DNA from: Deltaproteobacteria bacterium
GTDB lineage: Bacteria > Desulfobacterota > Binatia > UBA9968 > CAXXLF01
Direction of reading: 5' to 3'
DNA: 6,882 nt
NCBI GenBank assembly: GCA_022571535.1
Contig: JACZXR010000123.1
Location: forward strand, 1 to 6,882
The first letter of the stretch is position 1; each line of letters starts with the position of its first letter. The notes under the pieces were generated by a model. That model searched no databases. It was not told where the DNA came from and worked only from the letters and a program-made list of their open reading frames with translations. A program made the position numbers and the translations under genes. This document shows, piece after piece, positions 1 through 6,243 of the stretch.

Positions 1-124
1 CCGAAGATCATAATGTCGCTAATTGCTGCCATATGTTGCTCCAAACAGGGTATGCCTCGATTATTTTTTACGGATCGGGGTTAATTATCAACTCATAAAA
101 CCCTGAGAAGCCCCACCTTCTTCT

Positions 125-1171
125 CTACACCCGGATGCAGGCGACCCAGTGCCCGGGGCGGATCTCCCGGAGATCGGGCACCACCCCCTGGCACTCAGAG
201 ATGGCAATCGGGCAGCGAGGATGGAAGGCGCACCCCGACGGCGGGTTGAGGGGACTAGGCACCTCTCCTTTAAGCACGATACTCTCCCGCTTGGCCTCCA
301 CCAAAGGGTCCGGGATAGGGACAGCTGACAGAAGGGCTTTGGTATAGGGATGGAGTGGGTTTTCGTAGAGCTCCTGGCGATCGGCAAGCTCCACCACCTT
401 CCCCAGATACATGACCGCTATCCGATCACTGATATGCCGCACCACGGAGAGGTCATGGGCTATGAAGAGATAGGTGAGGCCAAAGCTCTCCTGGAGCTCT
501 TCGAGCAGGTTGATTATCTGAGCCTGGATCGAGACGTCCAGCGCCGAGACCGGTTCATCGCACACGATAAAGTTGGGCTCAAGGGCCAGAGCACGGGCGA
601 TCCCCACCCGCTGGCGTTGCCCGCCCGAGAGCTCATGGGGGTAGCGGTTGCCATGGACTGGCAGGAGCCCGACGAAGTTCAGCAGCTCGGCCACTCGCTG
701 GGCGCGGGCGCCCTGGCTCGGCAGGATCCTGTGCACCTTGAGCGGCTCACCGATGATCTGGCCGATGGTCATGCGTGGGTTGAGCGACGAGTACGGATCC
801 TGGAAGATGACCTGCATGCGCCGTCGGATTTTCCTGAGCGCCATCTCTTCGATCTGGGTGAGACTCTGGCCATCGTAGTGGACTTGTCCGGAGGTGGGCT
901 GTTCGAGCTGAAGGATGCAACGTCCCGTCGTCGTCTTTCCGCATCCAGACTCACCGACAAGCCCGAGGGTCTCGCCTCTGGCAATGTCAAAGCTGACCCC
1001 GTCCACAGCCCGGATAAGACCCCAAGCGCCAAATAGGGTCGCGGTCCGAACCGGGTAGTGCTTGACCAGATCCCGGACCTCAAGCAGAGGACGGTCTGCC
1101 TCTCCGGCCTGACCGGCGTGAGGTGCGGGTGGTTCTGCCTGCAGGCTCGGTTGTGTCGGAAATTCCGTCAA
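125..1171 (-). CDS. dppF: Oligopeptide/dipeptide ABC transporter ATPase, F-type
   Basis: This is a cytoplasmic ATP-hydrolysing subunit of a peptide/nickel-family ABC importer. It would pair with the D-type ATPase encoded immediately upstream. Visible motifs are Walker A GESGCGKT (residues 73-80), Q-loop Gln124 in VIFQDPYSSLNP, signature LSGGQRQR (181-188), Walker B ending in D205-E206, D-loop SALD (209-212) and switch His239. The C-terminal oligo_HPY region carries four cysteines (314, 320, 327, 345) in the spacing typical of the family. At 348 aa the length is normal. The start is TTG, overlapping the upstream stop as TTGA, with a GAGGT site 6 nt before it. The first 28 residues are a Pro/Ala-rich extension before the usual LLEVRDL start, and I see no better internal start. 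The stop is TAG. The family covers di- and oligopeptides, nickel and some sugars, so the substrate is not determined. The F-type class is secure; the symbol is by class only. Confidence 0.93.
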   Translation of the reverse strand: MTEFPTQPSLQAEPPAPHAGQAGEADRPLLEVRDLVKHYPVRTATLFGAWGLIRAVDGVSFDIARGETLGLVGESGCGKTTTGRCILQLEQPTSGQVHYDGQSLTQIEEMALRKIRRRMQVIFQDPYSSLNPRMTIGQIIGEPLKVHRILPSQGARAQRVAELLNFVGLLPVHGNRYPHELSGGQRQRVGIARALALEPNFIVCDEPVSALDVSIQAQIINLLEELQESFGLTYLFIAHDLSVVRHISDRIAVMYLGKVVELADRQELYENPLHPYTKALLSAVPIPDPLVEAKRESIVLKGEVPSPLNPPSGCAFHPRCPIAISECQGVVPDLREIRPGHWVACIRV

Positions 1172-2163
1172 GTCTTTACCTCGGCCTCAAGTTTATCAGC
1201 GACCCAGCATGCGGATAAATGGCCCGTGGTGCCGACCGGCTCCAGAGGAGGAACCTCCCGAGTACAACGGTCAATCTTGTAAACGCACCGTGGGGCGAAG
1301 GCACAGCCGGCCGGCAGCCGTGTCAGGTCCGGCGGCTGTCCGTCAATGGGGACGAGCTTGGACTTGCGCGGCTCATCCAGGCGGGGCACCGAACGGAGCA
1401 GACCAAGGGTGTAAGGGTGGCGAGGGCTGGCGTAGACCTCGCGCGCCGTCCCCTGCTCGATCATCTTTCCAGCGTACATGACGTTGACCCGATCAGCATA
1501 GCGCGCGACCACGCCCAGATTATGAGTGATGATTACCAAGGCGACGCCGAGCCGGCGGGAGAGGTCTTTTATCAGCTCGAGAATCTGGGCCTGGATCGTA
1601 ACGTCCAGCGCCGTGGTGGGCTCGTCGGCCATGATAAGTGAAGGACCGCAGGATAGGGCCATGGCAATCATCATCCGCTGCCGCATGCCGCCGCTGAACT
1701 GGTGGGGATACTGCGCCAGCCGCCGCTCGGAATCAGGGATTCCCACCATCGCCAGTAGCTCTACGGACCGCCGCAGGGCCTGTCTGGCGGTCATCCCGAG
1801 ATGGATTTCCAGCCCCTCTGTGAGCTGGCGGCCAATGGAGAGGACCGGGTTTAGCGAAGTCATCGGCTCCTGGAAAACCATGGCGATTTCCCTGCCACGG
1901 TGTCGCCGCATCGACTCCTCGTCCAGCTTCAGCAGGTCCTGCCCCTTGAAGAGGATCTGCCCATCCACAATCCGTCCAGCCGGGGCGGCCACCAGGCGCA
2001 TGACGCTCAGCGCGCTCACCGTCTTCCCACACCCGCTTTCGCCGACAAGGGCCACCGTCTCGCCTTCGCTGACACTATAAGACACTCCATCCACAGCCTT
2101 CACAACTCCCTGGGAAGTATAAAAATAGGTCTTGAGACCGCGCACCTCTAACACACTAGTCAT
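1168..2163 (-). CDS. dppD: Oligopeptide/dipeptide ABC transporter ATPase, D-type
   Basis: This is the first gene of the minus-strand pair and the partner ATPase of the F-type subunit. The motifs are complete: Walker A GESGCGKT (41-48), Q-loop Gln98 in VFQEPMTSLNP, signature FSGGMRQR (156-163; FSGGM is the usual D-type variant of LSGGQ), Walker B ending in D180-E181, D-loop TALD (184-187) and switch His214. The C-terminal oligo_HPY segment has four cysteines (287, 293, 300, 319), a pattern that binds a [4Fe-4S] cluster in at least one structurally studied OppD-type protein; binding here is inferred. At 331 aa the length is typical. The ATG start has a GGGAG site (minus strand of 2175-2179) 11 nt upstream. 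In classical operons permeases B and C precede D and F. Here the upstream side is a divergent intergenic region, so the permeases and binding protein must lie downstream (left of the window) or elsewhere. Confidence 0.94.
   Translation of the reverse strand: MTSVLEVRGLKTYFYTSQGVVKAVDGVSYSVSEGETVALVGESGCGKTVSALSVMRLVAAPAGRIVDGQILFKGQDLLKLDEESMRRHRGREIAMVFQEPMTSLNPVLSIGRQLTEGLEIHLGMTARQALRRSVELLAMVGIPDSERRLAQYPHQFSGGMRQRMMIAMALSCGPSLIMADEPTTALDVTIQAQILELIKDLSRRLGVALVIITHNLGVVARYADRVNVMYAGKMIEQGTAREVYASPRHPYTLGLLRSVPRLDEPRKSKLVPIDGQPPDLTRLPAGCAFAPRCVYKIDRCTREVPPLEPVGTTGHLSACWVADKLEAEVKT
1178..1182 (-). promoter_or_regulatory. Ribosome binding site deciding the TTG start of the F-type ATPase
   Basis: Read on the minus strand this is GAGGT, 6 nt before the TTG at 1171-1169, and it lies inside the last codons of the D-type gene. 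Together with the TTGA start/stop overlap it supports a TTG start and translational coupling of the two ATPases. Confidence 0.6.
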
Positions 2164-2229
2164 CGGACATAGATCTCCCGGGTGATCTTGATTTGGAAAA
2201 CAGACATAATCCCCAAGACTCGTGCCGGA

Positions 2230-2258
2230 ATCGTATAGAACTCGGCGTGGGAAAGCAA
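2230..2258 (-). promoter_or_regulatory. Candidate sigma70-like promoter for the ABC ATPase pair
   Basis: On the minus strand TTGCTT (2258-2253) is followed after 17 bp by TACGAT (2235-2230). Each hexamer matches four of six consensus bases. Spacing and position, about 70 bp before the D-type start codon, are suitable. The match is modest and could be chance. Confidence 0.3.
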
Positions 2259-2371
2259 CTTCACTTTAAGGTCCTTTTTACGGGATTCCGGGGAGTTGGG
2301 TCCGGTATCCTAACAACTTATCGACAACGACAACCGAGGAGAACTGGAATTGCCAACTGGGGAGAAAGGTC

Positions 2372-2400
2372 TTGACAATTGCTTTACTCCTCAATAGTTT
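2372..2400 (+). promoter_or_regulatory. Candidate sigma70-like promoter for the redox operon
   Basis: A perfect -35 hexamer TTGACA (2372-2377) is followed after exactly 17 bp by TAGTTT (2395-2400), a weak -10 with three of six matches. The surroundings are A+T rich. Transcription would begin near 2406-2408, leaving a leader of about 70 nt before the radical SAM gene. The -35 is convincing; the poor -10 could mean an activator is needed. Confidence 0.45.
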
Positions 2401-2415
2401 ACATAGAAATATTTT

Positions 2416-2431
2416 AGGTTCATAGGAACCT
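2416..2431 (+). repeat. 16-bp palindrome in the operon leader (AGGTTC-ATAG-GAACCT)
   Basis: Two perfect 6-bp arms, 2416-2421 and 2426-2431, flank a 4-nt centre, just downstream of the predicted transcription start. The element can be read as a repressor operator or as a small RNA hairpin. The left half-site plus one base, AGGTTCA, recurs at 2460-2466, 44 bp away. One such palindrome in 315 bp is not statistically rare; position and repetition are what make it worth listing. Confidence 0.4.
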
Positions 2432-2467
2432 CTCGAAACAATCGTTATAGCACTCTGGCAGGTTCAA

Positions 2468-2473
2468 GGGAGG
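2468..2473 (+). promoter_or_regulatory. Ribosome binding site of the radical SAM gene
   Basis: GGGAGG lies 5 nt before the ATG at 2479. It sits only 2 nt after the second AGGTTC half-site (2460-2465), which could pair with GAACCT at 2426-2431, so leader folding may affect access to it. Confidence 0.7.
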
Positions 2474-2478
2474 AAGGT

Positions 2479-3960
2479 ATGAAGCTTCTTTTTGTTACCC
2501 CCCCGATGGGGAATTGGGCTCCTTGGGGAGAGCGTCACATCGCATCCAACGCACTCCATGCACAACTGGCCGCTTTCATCCGTGAAAAGAAGTCAGCTGA
2601 GGTGGCGGTGCTCGACTGCCGGGCACTTGGGCTAGATATCAACCAGATGATGGATGAGATCAAAAGCAGGGACCCGGATGCAGTTTTCTTCGGAAGCCTC
2701 ATCCCCGGGGCTGGCGGGGCAGCACAGCTCAGCCGTTTCCATGAGGCCATGAAGCAGATCAAAAGAGATCTACCGGAGGTAGTTACTGTGGGTGGGGGGT
2801 TGATGTACACAGCGATTCCCAAGGAGATCATGGAAGAGAATCCGGAGATCGATTTCGTAATCGTCAGTGTATTCGGTGACTGCGAGTACACCCTGGCGGA
2901 GCTCCTGGAGGAGTTAAAGAATCCGGCGCCCAAGCTGAGCGAGATCAACGGACTCGTCTATCGGAAAAATGGAGAGATCGTCCTCAACCCGAAAAGAGAA
3001 CTCATCGCAAACCTAGACGAGCTCCCCATGCCGGCCTATGACCTCTTTCCCATGGAGCGCTATTACGGCTACTCCGTTATCCCCAACTACAACGAGGCTT
3101 TAACCTCGCGTGGTTGTGAAGGGGCGTGCCATTTCTGTTATGAATGGTGGCTCGTCGATCCGCGCAGCCCGCGCGATTTCACTTCTCACCGTACCCGCGG
3201 GGGCAAGAAGGTAGCCGAAGAGATGGAGATCCTCAGCAAACAGTACGGGATCAAGGCCCTCACCTTCATGGACGACGACTTCAACTCCGACCGGCAAAAG
3301 ATGGTTGACCTGGTGGAGGAGCTCGAAAGGAAAAAACTGGATCTCCAGTGGTTCATCCTCGGGCGGGCACAGAACTTCATCCGCGATGCAGACCTGATTC
3401 CCCGGCTGCGGAAGGTTGGGATGTATCAGGTGCTGATCGGGATTGACGGCGGAACCGACGAGGAGATCGCGGAGGCACGCAAGGGGCCGATGAAGGTCGG
3501 AGTCAAGGAGCTACGGGAACTGGTCGGCTACCTCCGCCAGAACGACATCTCTACCATCGGTACCTATATCAACGGATTCTGGGAAGACGACGAGGCCAAG
3601 ATCCGGCAGCGCGTTCGCGCCGTCGATGAGATCGATACGGACCTTGTGATGATCCAAGTCCTCAATCCCATCCCAGGCTCTCCCATATGGAAGCGAGCAG
3701 TTAAGGAAAATGTCATCGAGGTGAAAGACCTGAGCCTGTGGGATCTAGAGCACTGTGTCATGCCGACGAAGCATCTGACCCGGCAGCAGCTAGGCGAACT
3801 GACCGGCTGGGCCTTTAAGGATTTTTACAGCAAGCCGGGGCGAATCGAGCGCATCTTGAACCGCTACACAAGTCCTTACGTCCGCATGAAATTTCTCTCC
3901 TTCAAGGAGAACGCCGCCAAATTTGAAAAGGGCGCTGCGGAAGACGCCCGGGCAGTATAA
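2479..3960 (+). CDS. B12-binding-domain radical SAM protein
   Basis: This is a cytoplasmic enzyme expected to bind a [4Fe-4S] cluster, S-adenosylmethionine and probably cobalamin. Residues 1 to about 145 resemble the Rossmann-like B12-binding domain of BchE-type (class B) radical SAM proteins: an MKLLFVTPP first strand, the D-x-R-x-L-G-L-D-I-N segment after the second strand, VGGG at 104-107, and a TLAELLEEL helix. The DxHxxG motif of base-off B12 proteins is absent, as is usual in this subfamily. The radical SAM core spans roughly 200-400 with the cluster motif C213-x3-C217-x2-C220 and a FMDDDF strand at 263-268. The C-terminal part, about 400-493, resembles the accessory region of this superfamily. 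Members methylate unactivated carbons, form rings or rearrange skeletons; the substrate cannot be read here. The start has an excellent ribosome binding site and a promoter about 80 bp upstream. It is the first gene of a four-gene operon, with a 10-nt gap to the next start. Confidence 0.9.
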   Translation: MKLLFVTPPMGNWAPWGERHIASNALHAQLAAFIREKKSAEVAVLDCRALGLDINQMMDEIKSRDPDAVFFGSLIPGAGGAAQLSRFHEAMKQIKRDLPEVVTVGGGLMYTAIPKEIMEENPEIDFVIVSVFGDCEYTLAELLEELKNPAPKLSEINGLVYRKNGEIVLNPKRELIANLDELPMPAYDLFPMERYYGYSVIPNYNEALTSRGCEGACHFCYEWWLVDPRSPRDFTSHRTRGGKKVAEEMEILSKQYGIKALTFMDDDFNSDRQKMVDLVEELERKKLDLQWFILGRAQNFIRDADLIPRLRKVGMYQVLIGIDGGTDEEIAEARKGPMKVGVKELRELVGYLRQNDISTIGTYINGFWEDDEAKIRQRVRAVDEIDTDLVMIQVLNPIPGSPIWKRAVKENVIEVKDLSLWDLEHCVMPTKHLTRQQLGELTGWAFKDFYSKPGRIERILNRYTSPYVRMKFLSFKENAAKFEKGAAEDARAV

Positions 3961-3970
3961 CTCCAAAAAG

Positions 3971-4741
3971 ATGGAACAGGAGGGGACCCTCAGCCTGACC
4001 GGCAAGGTAATCCTGATTACAGGTGCGAGCCGGGGTATTGGTGCGTCTGCCGCCAAAAGGATGGCCCGCTCGGGGGCCTCCGTGGTGATCAACTACCATC
4101 TGCGGCGCGATCGGGCCCTGGAGGTGCTCCAAGAGGTGGAAAGAGAGGGGGGAAGGGGAATGGTTTTTCAGGCGGACGTTACAGAAATTAAACAGGTGGA
4201 AGAGATGGGCGGGGCCATCGGGAAAAAATTTGGCTCCGTCGATGTCTTGGTGAACAACGCCTATTTCCCCTTTGAGGTCAACCCCATTCATCAGATCTCG
4301 CTGGAGGGCCTTAAGGAGGCAATGGATCGGGAACTCTCTGCTCTCCACAACTGCACGCGGGTTTTCCTTCCTGGGATGTTAGAAAGAAAGAAAGGAAAGT
4401 TCATCATTATCAGCAGCCGCGTAGCTCAACAACCCCTCCCCCGGCTGGGTGCCTATGCCGCGGCCAAGGCCGCGCTGGAGGCGATGGCCAACACGATGGC
4501 CATCGAATTGGGACCCCTTGGGGTTACGGTTAACGTCGTCAACCCCGCCCTTACCCTGACCGATGCCTCCGCCATCATGCCTGAGGAATTTAGAGAGAGG
4601 GTGCGAAAAACTAGACCCTTGCAAAAACACCTCTATCCTGAAGATATAGCGGGGACCATTTCCTTTCTAGCCAGCGATGACGCCGATATGATGACCGGGA
4701 CCCATATTCTGGTCACGGGCGGCAGCCACCTTCAGCTCTAG
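3971..4741 (+). CDS. Short-chain dehydrogenase/reductase (SDR), FabG-like
   Basis: This is a cytoplasmic NAD(P)-dependent oxidoreductase of 256 aa, the classical SDR length. It has the dinucleotide motif TGASRGIG (17-24), a basic FabG-like segment after the second strand (NYHLRR, 41-46) that suggests NADPH, D69-V70, NNA (95-97), Ser148/Ser149, and the catalytic pair Tyr162-x3-Lys166. Three usually conserved spots differ: NNAG reads NNAY (Tyr98), the tetrad Asn is replaced by Glu121 in DRELSA, and the PG after the sixth strand reads NPAL. The Ser-Tyr-Lys triad remains, so activity is likely. I chose the ATG at 3971 because it puts the cofactor motif at the usual distance. A TTG at 3923, overlapping the radical SAM gene, would add 16 residues; AAGGAG lies 13 nt before it, while the ATG has no clear site. 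The stop is 3 nt before the next start. The substrate, probably a ketone or alcohol pathway intermediate, is unknown. Confidence 0.88.
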   Translation: MEQEGTLSLTGKVILITGASRGIGASAAKRMARSGASVVINYHLRRDRALEVLQEVEREGGRGMVFQADVTEIKQVEEMGGAIGKKFGSVDVLVNNAYFPFEVNPIHQISLEGLKEAMDRELSALHNCTRVFLPGMLERKKGKFIIISSRVAQQPLPRLGAYAAAKAALEAMANTMAIELGPLGVTVNVVNPALTLTDASAIMPEEFRERVRKTRPLQKHLYPEDIAGTISFLASDDADMMTGTHILVTGGSHLQL

Positions 4742-4744
4742 TGC

Positions 4745-6229
4745 ATGCTCTCCTTGGATCAGATCGTTGAGAAATTAAAAGAGATCGCCGGCCCACGCTT
4801 TGTCTCTACCAACCCCATCGACAAGATCAACTACCAACACACTCTCGCCTACGGGGCCTACAAGGCGCTTCCCGATGTAATCGTCCTCGTAGAATCCGAT
4901 GAAAATGGCTGCCACCCCCTGGGAAGGCTCTTGAGGTTTGCCAACGAACACAGGGTTCCAATCGTGGCCAAGGGTGGCGTGGGTATGGGGATCAGCTCTC
5001 CGCTAAAAGGAGGGATCCTTTTAGATATGCTCGGGATGGATAAAATCCTGGAGGTTAATCCCACACTCCAATACGTCATCGCCGAAGGGGGAGCCAGTGT
5101 TTACGCCATCCATCACGCCCTGAGGCAGCATGGCCTGATGCTACCTAACTATGGGACCTATGGACCATCCGTCATCATCGGGGCCATGGTGACCAAGGGC
5201 GGTATTGGGTATGGCATGACACGATACGGCTGGATAGCCGACATGGTCATAGGTCTCGAGGTTGTTCTCCCCGGCGGTGAGACCGTCCGGCTGGGCGCCC
5301 TAGCCAATGATGGGACAGAATTTGGACCCTTTCAGAAATGGGTCCACATCCCCGACCTTCTTGGCCTCTTCACTCTGTCAGCCGGATCGCTGGGGATCAT
5401 CAGCAAGGTTTGCCTCCGTGCCATAGAGGGGAAAAGGGAGTGGCTCCACGACTACTGCTACGGCTTTCGCCGAGAGCAGCTTGAGAATGTCCAAGAGGCC
5501 CTCCTCCAACTCGTCAAAGGCGAGGTCGTTTACGACATCCATTTTACCGACCACTGGCAGTACTTTTGGCCCATGGAGGAAGGTCTGTACGATAAAAAGC
5601 AAATTCCTGAAGAGGCCTGGTTCTTTTTAAAGACGATCCTCTTTGCCCGTGACCAGGAGGAGCTGGCTTACAAAGAGAAAAGAATGAAAGCAATCTATGA
5701 AGGGCAGGGAGGATTCGAGATCAGGGAAATCGCCGAAAAGGGCATGGGGGCCAGGGCACAGGAGCACGGACTGCACGGTTGGCCGGACTTCCACATCATG
5801 GGACCGGACGGCTGGTGCAGCTCAGTGGTTCGTCATACCGGTATGTTTGCTGTCGTCTCCTTGATGTATCCCATCACGTTTTTAAAGCTGATGTACGATT
5901 TCGACGAAGAGGCCAAGAGAGAGTGTGGGCTATGGGACCCGGAGCATTCTCCCCAGCACGATAGTTACGTCACACGCGACCTGGCGATCAAGGAGGAGAC
6001 CTTCGTTTTTTACAATCCCTACGATGACGAGGACGTGGCAAGGTTGCGCCAGTGGATGGGCAAGATACAGGAGTTCAGCAACAAAAAGGGAGTCGTGTGG
6101 ACCGCCCCGACGCTCAGCACCAAGGGACCTTATCCTTACGAGCGCCTGGGTAATGCTTACGATTTGGTCAAACAGATCAAGCAGTTCATCGACCCCAACA
6201 ATATCTTAAATCCTGGAGCATTGGTCTAA
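4745..6229 (+). CDS. FAD-binding oxidoreductase (PCMH/GlcD-VAO type)
   Basis: This is a flavin-dependent dehydrogenase or oxidase of 494 aa in the FAD-binding type 4 (PCMH) superfamily, which includes glycolate/D-lactate dehydrogenases and vanillyl-alcohol oxidase/p-cresol methylhydroxylase. Residues about 40-230 form the FAD domain: LPDVIVLV, the pyrophosphate loop VPIVAKGGVGMG (71-82), LLDMLGMDKILEV, and the region around 142-162 (IIGAMVTKGG to RYG). The end, DPNNILNPG (483-491), is the usual C-terminal signature. The middle and C-terminal parts would form the substrate cap; I recognise no specific family there. I see no signal peptide or membrane segment, so it is probably cytoplasmic. No residue can be confidently assigned to covalent flavin attachment. 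The ATG lies 3 nt after the SDR stop with no visible ribosome binding site, implying translational coupling. Family members oxidise alpha-hydroxy acids or phenolic benzylic positions; which applies here is open. Confidence 0.87.
   Translation: MLSLDQIVEKLKEIAGPRFVSTNPIDKINYQHTLAYGAYKALPDVIVLVESDENGCHPLGRLLRFANEHRVPIVAKGGVGMGISSPLKGGILLDMLGMDKILEVNPTLQYVIAEGGASVYAIHHALRQHGLMLPNYGTYGPSVIIGAMVTKGGIGYGMTRYGWIADMVIGLEVVLPGGETVRLGALANDGTEFGPFQKWVHIPDLLGLFTLSAGSLGIISKVCLRAIEGKREWLHDYCYGFRREQLENVQEALLQLVKGEVVYDIHFTDHWQYFWPMEEGLYDKKQIPEEAWFFLKTILFARDQEELAYKEKRMKAIYEGQGGFEIREIAEKGMGARAQEHGLHGWPDFHIMGPDGWCSSVVRHTGMFAVVSLMYPITFLKLMYDFDEEAKRECGLWDPEHSPQHDSYVTRDLAIKEETFVFYNPYDDEDVARLRQWMGKIQEFSNKKGVVWTAPTLSTKGPYPYERLGNAYDLVKQIKQFIDPNNILNPGALV
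5003..5024 (+). repeat. Perfect 9-bp inverted repeat inside the flavin oxidoreductase gene
   Basis: CTAAAAGGA (5003-5011) and TCCTTTTAG (5016-5024) are exact reverse complements around a GGGA loop, which fits the GNRA tetraloop pattern. The segment encodes part of PLKGGILLD after the FAD loop, so the symmetry may be a by-product of coding. No T-run follows, so it is not an intrinsic terminator. Confidence 0.5.
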
Positions 6230-6234
6230 AGGAG
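6230..6234 (+). promoter_or_regulatory. Ribosome binding site of the diiron oxidase-like gene
   Basis: AGGAG begins directly after the TAA of the flavin gene and lies 9 nt before the ATG at 6244. It supports that start and shows that this last gene has its own strong initiation site, unlike the SDR and flavin genes. Confidence 0.6.
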
Positions 6235-6243
6235 CAAATAACC

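Larger units (their letters stand above)
2164..2478. other. Divergent intergenic control region
   Basis: This 315-bp gap separates the minus-strand transporter ATPases from the plus-strand redox operon, and it is richer in A+T than its flanks, mainly near 2372-2425. It should hold promoters for both directions. I see a good plus-strand promoter candidate, a weaker minus-strand candidate, a 16-bp palindrome in the plus-strand leader and a repeat of its half-site next to the ribosome binding site. An open frame at 2193-2375 has no ribosome binding site or recognisable protein features. I see no tRNA, no cobalamin-riboswitch-sized structure and no intrinsic terminator. Confidence 0.7.

Noticed and set aside
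105..124. Possible terminator after the F-type ATPase
   Set aside because: The AGAAG/CTTCT stem is only 5 bp and is not directly followed by a T-run on the minus strand. Another 5-bp pairing (GGGTT/AACCC near 78-103) is equally weak.
350..1036. A 228-codon plus-strand open frame
   Set aside because: It lies wholly antisense to the F-type ATPase, whose motifs are intact, and its translation shows no recognisable domain.
1526..2080. A 184-codon plus-strand open frame
   Set aside because: It is antisense to the D-type ATPase; its Ser/Arg-rich translation is typical of a shadow frame.
2225..2291. 8-bp inverted repeat CCGGAATC / GATTCCGG
   Set aside because: The arms are 51 nt apart, and an 8-bp match is expected by chance in a 315-bp region.
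2193..2375. A 60-codon open frame in the divergent intergenic region
   Set aside because: It has no ribosome binding site and no protein-like features, and it overlaps both promoter candidates.
2401..2478. Cobalamin riboswitch before the B12-type gene
   Set aside because: The predicted leader is only about 70 nt, far shorter than a cobalamin riboswitch, and no B12-box-like sequence is visible.
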